DNA from: Flammeovirgaceae bacterium SG7u.111
GTDB taxonomy: Bacteria; Bacteroidota; Bacteroidia; Cytophagales; Flammeovirgaceae
Assembly (NCBI GenBank): GCA_034044135.1
Contig: CP139021.1
Location: 6,424,001-6,488,000, forward strand
DNA: 64,000 nucleotides
Reading direction: 5' to 3'
The notes under the pieces were generated by a model that was given only the letters and a program-made list of their open reading frames with translations, was not told where the DNA came from and did no database searches. This document shows, piece after piece, positions 1-11,308 of this stretch (its first letter is position 1; each line of letters opens with the position of its first letter). A program made the position numbers and the translations under genes.

Positions 1-1221
<1,221 letters not shown>

Positions 1222-1332
1222 TTACTAGGTTAAACTATTTTTTACCTGCAAACCCGACCCTGTTTTTGTTCGGGATGCCTAATCCTCCTTATTCCAATGT
1301 ACTTAGTAGCACTTGCCAAGGTTGAACGAATC

Positions 1333-4300
1333 CTACTCTACTAAAAGCAGCTGTAGATTCGGTCCGCTTTGCCCTGTAGTTCGCAATTCTATATGGTTGG
1401 CCCCAGCCACCAAAGCCTGAACAGTAACTACTTGTTTCCAGTTTGAACTCCACGAACCACTTGGTTCGAAAGTAAGAGTTGCCACTTTTCTATCATTAAT
1501 AACAAGATCCATCGGGCGCAACGATTTTTTATCATTACTGGCATAACTTATTTTTAAAGTAAATTGTCCAGCACTCCCATCATTCTCCTGGTACCAAGTT
1601 ACCTTTCCTTCTTTCCCCTTAAAATCGAGGTATTTTATATCCTTGTTGGCCTGAGCAGAAGCTCCAGAGAAATCGGCATCAACGGCTCTCATTCCGCTAA
1701 CATGTTTTTCGGTTTTACGAATTGGCTTTTCCCAACTAAGCCCCAAGTCTTTGTCAAAACGTTCTTCCATGGTTAAAATAACTTTCCCATTTCTTACTAC
1801 TATGGCTTTAACCAAAGTTCCCAATTGGACAGAAAAAGGTTCTTTGTACAAATCACTGTTTTCTGTAGGTTGGCTGCCGTTGGTGGTATAAAATACTTTA
1901 TAGGTTTCGGGCGAGCTCTTTCCATTCAAACTAATAGACTGAATATCTATACTTACCCTATTGGAAGTTAGCAGTTGTTTTTCGCCAAGTATGGCACCCG
2001 CAAAAAGGGTACAAGGTTCATCTGCATTATCGTGCTGGTAAAATGCCCGTGTTAAGCCCATAAAAGCCTTTTTGGTATCAACTCCAATGTTTCTTGTAGT
2101 ATCAACAGGGTCGCCATTTTCTAAAGCCAGCAATTTAGCTGAACCAGCTAGGTGGAAGTAGACCTTGTTTTCACCATAAGGATATAAAACGCCCAGTGAA
2201 TCGGTGATAGCAATAGTGACTATTTTTAAGCCTGTATTTTCTTTTGCATTCTCCAAACTCAGCTTCAATTTCGCTGGCTTCCCAGACGTAGTATGTGACG
2301 AACGCTCCACTTCTTTTCCGTTTTTATACCCGATGGCAAGCAAAGTCCCCTCCTCGTACGGAACCATCCATTCGCACTGCATCTCATCCCATTTAGTACC
2401 TGGCTTATTTTTTCCTAAAGATTTTCCGTTGAGGAACAACTCTACCTCATCACAATTGGAATATACCCAAACAGGAATCTCTATTCCTGCTTCCATCAAC
2501 GGATGCGTCCAATGGGGTAAAATATGCACCATCGGTTTTTCTGTCCATTGGCTTTGGTAGAAATAAAACAAGTCTTTCTCGAAACCTGCAACGTCAATTG
2601 CCCCACCCATAAAAAGACGGAAGGGCCAGCCTCCATGAACATAACCGGCTTCGCCATAGTAATCGAAACCGGTCCAACGGAAATGGCCGCTGTACCAAGG
2701 CAAATCGCGCATTAACTCCCAATTTTTACGGGCCGAAATGCGAACCATCCCATTATCGTAAGATGAATTAAAGTGTTGCTTCCCATTTACCCATGTATCT
2801 TGAGAAGCCCACTCGTAATGAAATATTTCTTTTTCAGTTAAATCTGGCAATTCAAAAGGTTGCTGGTTCTTATTCGGATAGCCATCTCTGAACCAAGTTT
2901 GTGTACGATAGTACCCACGTGTTTGCCAAGTGTGTGGCGCTTCGGTAGCTACAAAAGGTTTATCGGGCCGCTTTTTAGTATAAAAACCTTGCTTTTCACT
3001 TCCTCCATTCACCCCAAATACATCCATGTACTGCGAAGCACTATGTCCCGATGTTACTAGCCGTGTTGAATCTATCTCGTGGCATTTGGCAACCAGTTTT
3101 TCCCCTATCTCTCCTCTTGTTTCATTTCCTAAACTATAAATTACAATAGACGGATGGTTGCGGTTTCGCTTCATCCATTCCGTTAAATCAGCTTCCCACC
3201 AACTACTAAATGCCTGTGCGCCATAATCCTCTCGGGCTTTACGCTTCCAACCATCAAAAATTTCATCCATTACCAGAAGTCCCATTTCGTCGCACAGGTC
3301 GTAAAACATTGGGGGATAAGGGTTGTGAGCCGTCCGGATGGCATTTACACCCATTTTTTTCAATAATTCCAATTTCCATCTAAGTAGAGGTTTTGTCCAT
3401 GCTCCGCCAACTGGTCCGCCTTCATAATGCTCACACACTCCCAGCAGCTTAGTGTTTTTTCCATTTAGCCAAAAACCAGTTTCATTTTTCCATTCAATTT
3501 TCCGGATCCCATAGTTTGTGACAACCTCATCAACGAGCTTATTATTCACCCATAAGCTACTGGTTATTTTGTACAAATAGGGTGAATCGGGACTCCACAA
3601 ATTGACTTGTTTTAACGTAAATTCTTTAACGGCATTCAATTCAGCATTCTCCGTCCACTTTAATGGTGTCCGGTCGTGCTTCAAGAGGTTGCCCGATCCA
3701 TCGGTAATAGACGTTTCCAGTACCGCTTTTACTTTCTTTTTAGTGGTATTTAAAAGCTCTGTTTTAATTTTTAAGCTAGCTTTCTCTGCCGAGGCAAGGG
3801 GTGACGTTATGGAAATTCCGTTGGGTGCAATGTATTGTTTATCAGTTACTATTAACCTAGCAGGGGCGTAAATTCCACAAGGGTGGTACCAACGCGCTGA
3901 CGGTTCTTTGGAATTATCAACACGGACGGCAATACTGTTTTTGCCTGGCTTGAGGTATTCTGACAAATTATAGCGGAATGAAATATAACCGTACGGACGC
4001 TTACCCAAGTGATGCCCATTAATCCAAACTTCGCTGTTCATATAAACTCCATCAAATTCAATTTGAACATGTTTGGATTCCCAGTCTTTCGGAACATTAA
4101 TACTGGTACGATACCAGCCAATCCCGCCTTCAAAATAACCGCCATTTGCACCTTGCGCACCATTTCTGACAACGCCTTTTTCATGCGCCCAGTCATGAGG
4201 AATACTTAGCTTCCGCCACGCTGAATCGTCAAAATCTGAACTTGAAAAGTGCGGATCATCTTCTAAGATAAACTGCCAGTTGGAATTCAAACTTATGTAC

Positions 4301-4374
4301 TCACGTTGTGAATAAACATTTGTGTACAGAAACAAGGTAAATAATATACAAAGTAAAAACTTAACTCTACTCAT
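1333..4374 (-). CDS. Secreted multidomain GH2 beta-galactosidase-like glycoside hydrolase
   Basis: A 1013-residue protein with a signal peptide ending near YSQ (residue 23). The order is GH2 jelly roll (about 28-180), Ig-like domain (about 185-290), then TIM barrel. The acid/base Glu is in SLGNETRG (E418) and the probable nucleophile is in VATEAPHTW (E478). C-terminal to the barrel are a DUF4982-like beta domain and a chitobiase C-terminal-type repeat (FYTTNGSQPTENSDLY). The last roughly 120 residues resemble a CBM6/CBM35 or malectin-like carbohydrate-binding module (YLDFKGKEGKVTWY, PSGSWSSNWKQVVTV). Retaining GH2 chemistry is known for the family; galactosidase rather than another GH2 specificity is inferred. 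The gene lies 169 bp from the fucosidase on the same strand, probably in one operon. Confidence 0.9.
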   Translation of the reverse strand: MSRVKFLLCILFTLFLYTNVYSQREYISLNSNWQFILEDDPHFSSSDFDDSAWRKLSIPHDWAHEKGVVRNGAQGANGGYFEGGIGWYRTSINVPKDWESKHVQIEFDGVYMNSEVWINGHHLGKRPYGYISFRYNLSEYLKPGKNSIAVRVDNSKEPSARWYHPCGIYAPARLIVTDKQYIAPNGISITSPLASAEKASLKIKTELLNTTKKKVKAVLETSITDGSGNLLKHDRTPLKWTENAELNAVKEFTLKQVNLWSPDSPYLYKITSSLWVNNKLVDEVVTNYGIRKIEWKNETGFWLNGKNTKLLGVCEHYEGGPVGGAWTKPLLRWKLELLKKMGVNAIRTAHNPYPPMFYDLCDEMGLLVMDEIFDGWKRKAREDYGAQAFSSWWEADLTEWMKRNRNHPSIVIYSLGNETRGEIGEKLVAKCHEIDSTRLVTSGHSASQYMDVFGVNGGSEKQGFYTKKRPDKPFVATEAPHTWQTRGYYRTQTWFRDGYPNKNQQPFELPDLTEKEIFHYEWASQDTWVNGKQHFNSSYDNGMVRISARKNWELMRDLPWYSGHFRWTGFDYYGEAGYVHGGWPFRLFMGGAIDVAGFEKDLFYFYQSQWTEKPMVHILPHWTHPLMEAGIEIPVWVYSNCDEVELFLNGKSLGKNKPGTKWDEMQCEWMVPYEEGTLLAIGYKNGKEVERSSHTTSGKPAKLKLSLENAKENTGLKIVTIAITDSLGVLYPYGENKVYFHLAGSAKLLALENGDPVDTTRNIGVDTKKAFMGLTRAFYQHDNADEPCTLFAGAILGEKQLLTSNRVSIDIQSISLNGKSSPETYKVFYTTNGSQPTENSDLYKEPFSVQLGTLVKAIVVRNGKVILTMEERFDKDLGLSWEKPIRKTEKHVSGMRAVDADFSGASAQANKDIKYLDFKGKEGKVTWYQENDGSAGQFTLKISYASNDKKSLRPMDLVINDRKVATLTFEPSGSWSSNWKQVVTVQALVAGANHIELRTTGQSGPNLQLLLVE

Positions 4375-4543
4375 CTCTTAATTGATTTGTGTTGTTCTTT
4401 TAGCCGAAATTGAGGGGGAGTAGCTTCAAAAATAATTTTTATTTCTTCAGCCCGTCAGAATATTAAGCGCCACATTATCAAACTTTGAAATATACAAATT
4501 GTGCAAAACCCATTACAATACACTACAACTATATCTCTGAAGT

Positions 4544-5920
4544 CTATTCCTTTAAAAAAATTTCGATTACAGGTATTTCTACATTCGGTTTGTTTGTAGG
4601 CAATATCAGGTTAATATCGTTATCACTGGTTTCCTGCTGAACCCAATGCCCATAAGGCTTACCAACTTTAATCTCTGATGCATCATGAAGAAACTGAGCA
4701 TATTTGACTTTACCGCCAAACCCACGCATTAAAAAGTTTTTCATAGGGTAGTCGAGAAGGTGCACATATAACCTATTTGTTTTAGAATTATATGTTAACA
4801 ATGTATTGTCTGGTATCAAAAATTCACTAGGAGCTTGTGTACACTCATAAATAGAACGACTATTATATTTCATCCACTCCCCCATCTGCTCTAGGGCTTT
4901 ATCAGCACGATGATCGAAAGTTCCACGAGCTGTTGGCCCAATATTTAATAGCACGTTACCACCTTTGCTCACCGATTCGATTAACAAAACCAGTAGTTGC
5001 TTTTTATCTTTCCATGTATGCTCGTCACGATAGTACCCCCATGACCCTGAAAAAGTCTGACAGGTTTCCCAAGGAATGCGCACTCCGTTTTCCTCAGGCC
5101 ACTTTTGTACTTTAAACTGCTCTGGTGTGGTGAAATCCCATCCGCCTGCATACTCCTTTAAGTCTGAACGATCGTTTACCAAAATTCCGGGTTGTAGATT
5201 ACGAACCATTTTCATTAGCTCAATGGCTCCCCAATCATCCTTATCTTTTCCAAATTTCCCAGGATACGAGTAATCGAGCCATAAAACATCAACCTTTCCA
5301 TAGTTAGTAAGTATTTCACGAACCTGATTTTTTAAATATTCACGATAAATACTCATATCTCTGCCCTTGTTCAGTTCATCGTATTCTTTTGGTGTATAGT
5401 TTGATTTTTTGGGGTAAACCTTATCAATAGTAAATTCAGGATGATGCCAATCGATAAGTGAATAGTAAAAGCCTATTCCAAGTCCTTCAGCACGGAAAGC
5501 ATCCACCCATTCTCTTATAATATCTTTCTTGTAAGGCGTGCTTGTTATGTCAAAGTCGGTATATTCCGAATCGAACATACAAAAGCCATCGTGGTGCTTT
5601 GTTGTAATTACTGCGTATTTCATTCCGGCAGCTTTTGCTTTTTTTGCCCATTCTGTTGGGTCGAACAGATCAGGATTAAAAACCTCAAAATACTTTTGGT
5701 ATTCCTCATCCGACATCTTTTCATATTTTTTCACCTTCTCGTGCCGGGCAGCCTGTGCATAAAGCCCCCAATGGATAAACATACCAAACCGGGCATCTGT
5801 CCACCACTGCATTCGTTCTTTTTTTGCTTCTTCGGTTTCGTCCCAGATTTTCTTCTGAGAAAAAGAGTTTTGACATATTACCGTCAAAAACAGGATTGCT
5901 AGTACTATTTTCTTTATCAT
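4544..5920 (-). CDS. Alpha-L-fucosidase, GH29
   Basis: A 458-residue exported protein (signal peptide to about residue 22, SFSQ). The core is clearly GH29: WWTDARFGMFIHWGLYA, VITTKHHDGFCMFDS, GIGFYYSLIDWHHPEF. The nucleophile Asp is in VLWLDYSYPG (D216). Family enzymes release terminal alpha-L-fucose by a retaining mechanism. The acid/base residue varies within GH29 and I do not assign it. A short C-terminal beta domain follows the barrel; no carbohydrate-binding module is apparent. It is the promoter-proximal enzyme of the minus-strand block, downstream of a gap with a candidate operator and beside the HTCS gene, so induction by a fucosylated glycan is a reasonable inference. Confidence 0.95.
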   Translation of the reverse strand: MIKKIVLAILFLTVICQNSFSQKKIWDETEEAKKERMQWWTDARFGMFIHWGLYAQAARHEKVKKYEKMSDEEYQKYFEVFNPDLFDPTEWAKKAKAAGMKYAVITTKHHDGFCMFDSEYTDFDITSTPYKKDIIREWVDAFRAEGLGIGFYYSLIDWHHPEFTIDKVYPKKSNYTPKEYDELNKGRDMSIYREYLKNQVREILTNYGKVDVLWLDYSYPGKFGKDKDDWGAIELMKMVRNLQPGILVNDRSDLKEYAGGWDFTTPEQFKVQKWPEENGVRIPWETCQTFSGSWGYYRDEHTWKDKKQLLVLLIESVSKGGNVLLNIGPTARGTFDHRADKALEQMGEWMKYNSRSIYECTQAPSEFLIPDNTLLTYNSKTNRLYVHLLDYPMKNFLMRGFGGKVKYAQFLHDASEIKVGKPYGHWVQQETSDNDINLILPTNKPNVEIPVIEIFLKE

Positions 5921-6336
5921 TATTTGATATTATTTATTTAATCAAACTATTTATGTTGCCTGTTAATTTACTCGGCATATTTTATGTATTGAACCGCTTA
6001 AAAATTTTATAAATGGATGTTGGTAGTTTTCTAAAAAAATAATGAAGGGGATAAAAAAAGAGGGTTTCATTTCGATAGGTTTTGCTTGTCCAACTAGAAG
6101 ATCTTCAACTGCTTTAGTAGCCGTAAAATGAGTCACCACAACTTCTTCCATCAATGAATTGCAAGTCCCTAAACAAACAAGACGAGTGCAATAATGCCTG
6201 CTGCCATTAATATGAACAGTGTATATAGGAAGTATATAAAAATGCCCATCCGTCTTATTTGCTTTTGTTTTTTCATCGTACACTCAACAAATTTTTAAAT
6301 CCAGATGGAAAACTAGTAGGAAGAGTATTTTACGAT

Positions 6337-6373
6337 TAACACAAATTCGTATGATGCTAACACAAATTCATAT
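6337..6373. promoter_or_regulatory. Tandem direct repeat, 21-bp period, candidate AraC/HTCS operator
   Basis: TAACACAAATTCGTAT at 6337-6352 recurs as TAACACAAATTCATAT at 6358-6373: 15 of 16 identical, start-to-start distance 21 bp (two helical turns). AraC-family proteins characteristically bind two direct half-sites about 21 bp apart, and the adjacent HTCS ends in an AraC-type DNA-binding domain. The site is about 420 bp upstream of the fucosidase start, which is far. The regulatory role is inferred. Confidence 0.4.
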
Positions 6374-6493
6374 TCGGCTATTATGAGTCATTAATGCCCC
6401 ATTTTTGATAAAAAATGACCCTATAAAAGGTTATGACCCGTAAGACTAATAAGGGGTCAAAGAACTATGGTTGGGGAAACATCAATCAAGATA

Positions 6494-6629
6494 AAACCCA
6501 GTATGGGTTTCACTTTTGTAGTTTTGGCAACTTAAAATCAAAACAATGCCGCATAGCCTATCCCGTATTTCGGCAGGATATTGCAAAATTTCAGCTAATA
6601 ATGAGGTTTCTGCAACCCATACTGGGTTG
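6494..6629. repeat. Pair of related palindromes forming a 15-bp inverted repeat around about 100 bp
   Basis: AAACCCA-GTA-TGGGTTT at 6494-6510 and CAACCCA-TAC-TGGGTTG at 6613-6629 are each self-complementary. They are also exact inverted copies of each other over 15 bp (6495-6509 against 6614-6628). The 104 bp between contains no gene. This could be a small MITE-like element or a duplicated operator or hairpin; the sequence alone does not decide. Confidence 0.5.
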
Positions 6630-6777
6630 TTTTATATAATTTGAAACTTCCTACAATAATGGGACCCTCAGCAGGGCTCTTTTCTCAAAACCCCTACAAG
6701 ATTAGCACGGGAGGGGCCAGGCTTCGTCGAGAGCCTGGTGGCCTACGAACCATTAACTCTTCAAAAAAATAATTCAG

Positions 6778-9700
6778 CTATTTTTGGGCAGCAAACTGAC
6801 TAGGAGTCATCCCGTACATTTCCTGAAAACACTTTGAAAAATAGGATCTGTTATTAAAACCTACCTGATAAATGACATCGGTAATATTTGAGCTAGAACC
6901 TTTCAGGAGTTGACTTGCTTTTTTTAGTCGAATGTTTCGTATAAACTCATTCCCCGAAAGCCCGGTTATGGATTTGATTTTTTTATATAATGCAGAATGA
7001 CTCATGCCCATAGATTTGGCTAAAAAAGTCACTTTAAGATCAGAATCAGATATATGAGCTTCGATAATATCAGTTACTTCAGAAATAAAATTTTCATCAA
7101 TTCCCGTAGCCGTAATATCAGAAGGGTTGATTAGTGTCCCCTTATTAAACTTTTCACTAAGCAGTTTTCTCGAATTTATTAAGTTCTCAACCCTCGCTAA
7201 AAGGTGTTTGGTAAAAAATGGTTTGGTAATATAATCATCCGCGCCCTCTTCAAGTCCATCTAGGACATTCTCAGGTGAGTTCTTAGCTGTTAACAATATT
7301 ACAGGAATATGACTTGTATCGAACTCGGATTTGATTTTATGACAAAATTCTAATCCATTCATCACTGGCATCATGATGTCGGAAATGATTAGTACAGGAT
7401 TATGCTCTCTCGCCAACTCAAAACCTTGCTTCCCGTTTTCAGCTTCCATTATCTGGTATCGTGTTACCAGGTTATCACATAGGAATTTCCTCATATCATG
7501 ATTGTCTTCTACTACCAATAGAAGTGGGTGCCCCTTACCCAAAGTTGAATTGGGAGGATCAGCTTTAGGTTCAATGGTTTCCAGCATTTGTTCTTTCACA
7601 AAGGGTTGTTCAACCATAGCGGCTTTTCCATTTGCGACAGACTCCACAGCCAGAAGCGGAATGAGGACACGAAAAACGCTTCCTTTTCCCAGAGTGCTAT
7701 GGACTAGAATTTTCCCTTCGTGCAATTTGGCATAGTCACTACTCATGGATAAGCCAATACCAGTACCTTTCTGAATATTATTATCTAAGCCCTCTACGTG
7801 GTAGAACCGCTCAAAAATATGCTCCAATTGGTCCTCGGGAATCCCCTTACCGGAATCTGTTACGGAAATCTCAATATACTCGGTTCCTTGTTCTTGAATA
7901 GGGTAAGATAATTTCACCTCTACCTTCCCATTCCTCCCCGAATATTTGAATGCATTCGTAATGAGGTTAAATAAGATTTTATCAATTTTATCCTTATCAA
8001 ATTGGCATAAAAGCTCCTTGTAATTAGTTACAAAAGAATAAGATACACTTTCGGCTTTTGCCAGTTCTATAAAATAGGTATAAATATCCTCAACCATTTT
8101 GACCATATCCCCATTTTGCAACCTAAGTTCTAGCCCTCCTTGCTCCAGCTCCCGCATGTCCAAAATTTGGTTAACTAGCCTCAGAAGCCTTGAAGCATTC
8201 CTTTTCATCATTTTCAACTGACCTAATACCACCTTATCTGAAAGTCTCTGAATCATTTGGTCAACAGGTCCTAATATGAGCGTGAGAGGCGTCCTGATTT
8301 CATGAGATATATTAGTGAAGAATTCCATTTTTAATTGATGCAATTCTTCATCACGTTCGTGCTGCAGCTGTTCAAATTTGATCTCATTCTTGAGTTTCGT
8401 TCTAATAATCGTCTGCCGGGTAGCCAATCCCCCAACCATAATTAGGGTAAGAATATAGGATATAAAAGCAGTAGTAGATGCCCACCACGGAGTGTCTATG
8501 TGGACTTTTATTATTCTTGTTACATCACTCCAAATCCCATCTGAATTAGCTGCCTTCAGACTAAAAATGTAATCTCCAGATTTAAGGTTGGAGTAAAGAG
8601 CCTTTGGATAAGCGCCATCAGTCATCCTCCATTCGTCATCGAAACCGTTAAGGCGATAAGCAAATTGATTGGATTTTGGTGAAGCAAAATGAAATGCGGA
8701 AAAAGTAAATTCAATGGAATTCTCGCTATATCTTAAGCCCAACTCATCGGTCAAATGCACTACCTTGTTGGTCAGCCTTCTGCCATTAAACTCGTCTTTA
8801 GCGCTTAGCTCATTATTATTAATGGTGATTTTTGTTACAAGAGGAGCAGAAACATATTTATCTTCATGAATTTCAATAGGGTCAAATGAGATATAGCCAT
8901 CTAAGCCTCCAAAATAAATAATACCTTGCTCATCTCTGAATGAACTATTCTTCACGAATCTTTTAATTGCCAAATCGGTCCCTACCATATATCGTTTAGC
9001 AATCTTGTCCTCTTCATCTAATTCGATAATGCTGTTAGTACTGGAAATCCACAGCCTACCCGTTTTTATATCCTCTTCTATACTATAAATATCAATATTC
9101 TCCAGCTCTGATACCTTTTCAAAATGATCCGATTTTGAGTTCAATTTATAAGCTCCATGCCTTGTACCAATCCAAATTTGCCCATTGCTATTTGGGTATA
9201 GGCAAACGATATTAACCACGTTCTTTTCAATTGACTCGCTGGCCAACATGTATTGAGTAATTGAGCCACTACCAATCGAGTATTTATAAACTTCGCCGAA
9301 CCCTCCAATAATCCAAACATCATCTTCCTTTCCCCGAATGATATCATTGACTTGTATGTCTTTCAAAAAGATAAAATCTGGATTCGATACTTTTCCATCT
9401 AAAAGATCAGACGAATTAATATCAAATTTCAGCAATCCTTTACCGCTTGACCCTACCAAGTACTTATCAGGCTCATATTCGAGAATGGAGGAAACATATT
9501 TTGAAACCCTAAAATCTGTTTGAATGTCAAAATACAGAAAGTTATTCTTTTCAGGGTCATAAAGGCTTAGCCCTCCTGTAGTACTTACCCATAGGTTATT
9601 TGAATGATCTGAATATATTTCACCGATAATATTAGACCCCAAACCAATATCCATTTGTTGGGTGTACCATTGTTCATTTCCTTCAGTATCAATTTTAATA

Positions 9701-10851
9701 AGCCCTGAAGAGCCGCCTAACCAAAGGCCTACATTTTCTTGTTTGTAAATCGCAGTCACTTCAGTCCCTGTAGCAGCTCCAGACTGATCGATCTTTGCAA
9801 TAGGGTAAAGATCAAACCGCTTTCTATTGAGGTTATAACTTGATAGCCCGTTGTTTGTACCACACCACACCAACCCAGACCTATCCTTATAGATATCGAT
9901 AACAACATCGTTGCTCAAAGAATTACTCAGGAATGGATTGTGCCTGTAAGTGGTGAACTTTTCCTCATCAATATCAAATATTGACAAGCCTTCATCAGTC
10001 CCCACCCATAATTGATTACTTGAAGGACTCTCAATGGATTTTATTGTATTATTAAATATCCCATCATACCCTAACTCTTTTCGAAATACCTTAAACTGTT
10101 TGGTCACCAAGTTAAACTTAGCCAATCCTGTTTGCATGCCTACCCAAAGCATGTCAGGATCTTCTCCTCGGTGAAGGGATATTACAAGGTTGTTGATCGG
10201 GTCAAAATCCTTTCTCACCACAGGATAATAATGACGAAATGTTTCCGATACAGGATCAAACTCGTTCAACCCATCAAAAGTACCAATCCAAAGATGCCCA
10301 TTGCTATCTTTCGTTATTGCTCTTACAATATTGTGAGATATACTCTGACTAGTTGCTGTGCCTTGCTGATACTTTTTGTAAGACCCATCCAAAGGATTAA
10401 ACTTTATCAACCCTTCATTTGAACCCAACCAAATTACAGAATCTGATTTGATAAAAATTGCACGAATAAAATTTAACTGTTCCGACCCTTCTAATATAAA
10501 AGATGTAAAAGCTCCAGATTCCCTTGAATATTTGCTGAACCCTTGTCCTGTACCCAGCCACAAGTCATCAGCATTATCACTGTCAATGCAATTAACTGTT
10601 GAGTTGACCAGGCTTGTACTATCGTTGGGTATATGAAAAAAGGTTTTCATATTATAACCATCATAACGGTTTAGACCATTACTAGTACAAACCCAAATGA
10701 ACCCATCCTCATCTTGATGAATGTCATTGACCATAGGGTCGGATAGCCCTTCAGCAACACCCAATTGATTGAATATAGGGTTTTGAATTCCATACAAATA
10801 ATCAGAACTGACTAATAAAATAGTCCAAATGATAAAGTATCGTCTGATCAT
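6778..10851 (-). CDS. Hybrid two-component system sensor histidine kinase/response regulator (HTCS)
   Basis: A single 1357-residue chain carries a complete signalling system. After a short N-terminal membrane or signal segment comes a long periplasmic sensor of two-component propeller repeats (many DGLIWVGT-like blades such as DGFIWVCTSNGLNRYDG). Then a Y_Y_Y domain (FAYRLNGFDDEW), one transmembrane helix near 790-812, HisKA (NISHEIRTPLTLIL, His near 849), HATPase (NLITNAFKYS, DSGKGIPEDQ, GTGIGLSM), a receiver domain (phospho-Asp in LIISDIMMP, near 1158; DDYITKPF), and an AraC-type HTH at the C terminus (VGFNNRSYFSKCFQEMYGMTP). Proteins of this build sense oligosaccharides and switch on glycan-use genes in Bacteroidota. 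Its place beside GH2/GH29 genes suggests it controls them. No SusC/SusD pair is in the window. Confidence 0.96.
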   Translation of the reverse strand: MIRRYFIIWTILLVSSDYLYGIQNPIFNQLGVAEGLSDPMVNDIHQDEDGFIWVCTSNGLNRYDGYNMKTFFHIPNDSTSLVNSTVNCIDSDNADDLWLGTGQGFSKYSRESGAFTSFILEGSEQLNFIRAIFIKSDSVIWLGSNEGLIKFNPLDGSYKKYQQGTATSQSISHNIVRAITKDSNGHLWIGTFDGLNEFDPVSETFRHYYPVVRKDFDPINNLVISLHRGEDPDMLWVGMQTGLAKFNLVTKQFKVFRKELGYDGIFNNTIKSIESPSSNQLWVGTDEGLSIFDIDEEKFTTYRHNPFLSNSLSNDVVIDIYKDRSGLVWCGTNNGLSSYNLNRKRFDLYPIAKIDQSGAATGTEVTAIYKQENVGLWLGGSSGLIKIDTEGNEQWYTQQMDIGLGSNIIGEIYSDHSNNLWVSTTGGLSLYDPEKNNFLYFDIQTDFRVSKYVSSILEYEPDKYLVGSSGKGLLKFDINSSDLLDGKVSNPDFIFLKDIQVNDIIRGKEDDVWIIGGFGEVYKYSIGSGSITQYMLASESIEKNVVNIVCLYPNSNGQIWIGTRHGAYKLNSKSDHFEKVSELENIDIYSIEEDIKTGRLWISSTNSIIELDEEDKIAKRYMVGTDLAIKRFVKNSSFRDEQGIIYFGGLDGYISFDPIEIHEDKYVSAPLVTKITINNNELSAKDEFNGRRLTNKVVHLTDELGLRYSENSIEFTFSAFHFASPKSNQFAYRLNGFDDEWRMTDGAYPKALYSNLKSGDYIFSLKAANSDGIWSDVTRIIKVHIDTPWWASTTAFISYILTLIMVGGLATRQTIIRTKLKNEIKFEQLQHERDEELHQLKMEFFTNISHEIRTPLTLILGPVDQMIQRLSDKVVLGQLKMMKRNASRLLRLVNQILDMRELEQGGLELRLQNGDMVKMVEDIYTYFIELAKAESVSYSFVTNYKELLCQFDKDKIDKILFNLITNAFKYSGRNGKVEVKLSYPIQEQGTEYIEISVTDSGKGIPEDQLEHIFERFYHVEGLDNNIQKGTGIGLSMSSDYAKLHEGKILVHSTLGKGSVFRVLIPLLAVESVANGKAAMVEQPFVKEQMLETIEPKADPPNSTLGKGHPLLLVVEDNHDMRKFLCDNLVTRYQIMEAENGKQGFELAREHNPVLIISDIMMPVMNGLEFCHKIKSEFDTSHIPVILLTAKNSPENVLDGLEEGADDYITKPFFTKHLLARVENLINSRKLLSEKFNKGTLINPSDITATGIDENFISEVTDIIEAHISDSDLKVTFLAKSMGMSHSALYKKIKSITGLSGNEFIRNIRLKKASQLLKGSSSNITDVIYQVGFNNRSYFSKCFQEMYGMTPSQFAAQK

Positions 10852-11028
10852 TCTATTTAATTTCTTAAGTCATAATAGTAGCTACAAAAGCTTCAATGCT
10901 TTATGCCTGTCCAGAAAAATCTGATTTACAATTATAGTAAATTAATCAGCTTCGTAGTAGAACTTGCTTCGTACTGAAATAAATTGATAGGCAATCAACT
11001 TATTTCAAAAAGTGGAAAAGTGGAAAAA
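10852..11028. other. Spacer between the HTCS start and the tRNA-Thr terminator, with an AT-rich hairpin
   Basis: An imperfect hairpin lies at 10976-11006: outer stem GAAATAA/TTATTTC and inner stem TTGAT/ATCAA around AGGCA, with one mismatch. It has no T-tract and no evident function. No clear TAnnTTTG element was found for the HTCS gene. Confidence 0.4.
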
Positions 11029-11061
11029 CAAAAAAAGGCAGTCACATTTCTGTAACTGCCT
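11029..11061 (-). terminator. Intrinsic terminator of tRNA-Thr
   Basis: Read on the minus strand, AGGCAGTTAC pairs with GTGACTGCCT (one G-T pair) around a 6-nt loop, followed by a run of T. It lies 11 bp beyond the tRNA 3' end. Confidence 0.8.
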
Positions 11062-11071
11062 GATTTTCAAG

Positions 11072-11144
<73 letters not shown>

Positions 11145-11164
11145 TTGCTTTTTGATTAGCGAGT

Positions 11165-11196
11165 GCAAATATAGATATTGTTTTATTTTTGTCAAA
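11165..11196 (-). promoter_or_regulatory. Consensus Bacteroidota promoter for tRNA-Thr
   Basis: Minus strand: TTTG (-33 element, 11196-11193), exactly 19 nt, then TATATTTGC (-7 element, 11173-11165). This matches the known TTTG-N19-TAnnTTTG consensus of the primary sigma factor in this phylum. The predicted start falls about 14 nt before the mature tRNA 5' end. Confidence 0.85.
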
Positions 11197-11308
11197 TATC
11201 CACCTGGAATTTTCTTATTTTTTTTCTTAAAAGGGCCATAACTAACAGATTACCAGTAAGTATAATCTCATATTTTTTCCATAATCATACATTTCACCTT
11301 TCCCTTCT

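Larger units (their letters stand above)
5921..6777. other. 857-bp gap between the fucosidase and HTCS genes; contains repeats, no convincing gene
   Basis: Short open frames here (minus 5963-6283, plus 6433-6639) lack recognisable domains and are not called. What is present: a 16-bp direct repeat with 21-bp period (6337-6373); three TGACCC/GGGTCA motifs (6416, 6434, and inverted at 6454); two related palindromes (6494-6510 and 6613-6629); and a 7-bp GC stem CCAGGCT/AGCCTGG (6717-6738) just downstream of the HTCS stop, with no T-tract. The fucosidase promoter must lie here, but no clear TAnnTTTG was found close to its start. Confidence 0.6.

Noticed and set aside
5963..6283. 106-codon minus-strand open frame upstream of the fucosidase
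   Set aside because: No recognisable domain, Cys/His pattern not metal-like, no start signal, and it occupies a region expected to hold the promoter. A decayed gene is possible but cannot be supported.
6661..6740. GC-rich hairpins as the HTCS terminator
   Set aside because: Stems CCCT/AGGG and CCAGGCT/AGCCTGG exist, but neither is followed by a T-tract on the HTCS strand, so they are only noted in the gap description.
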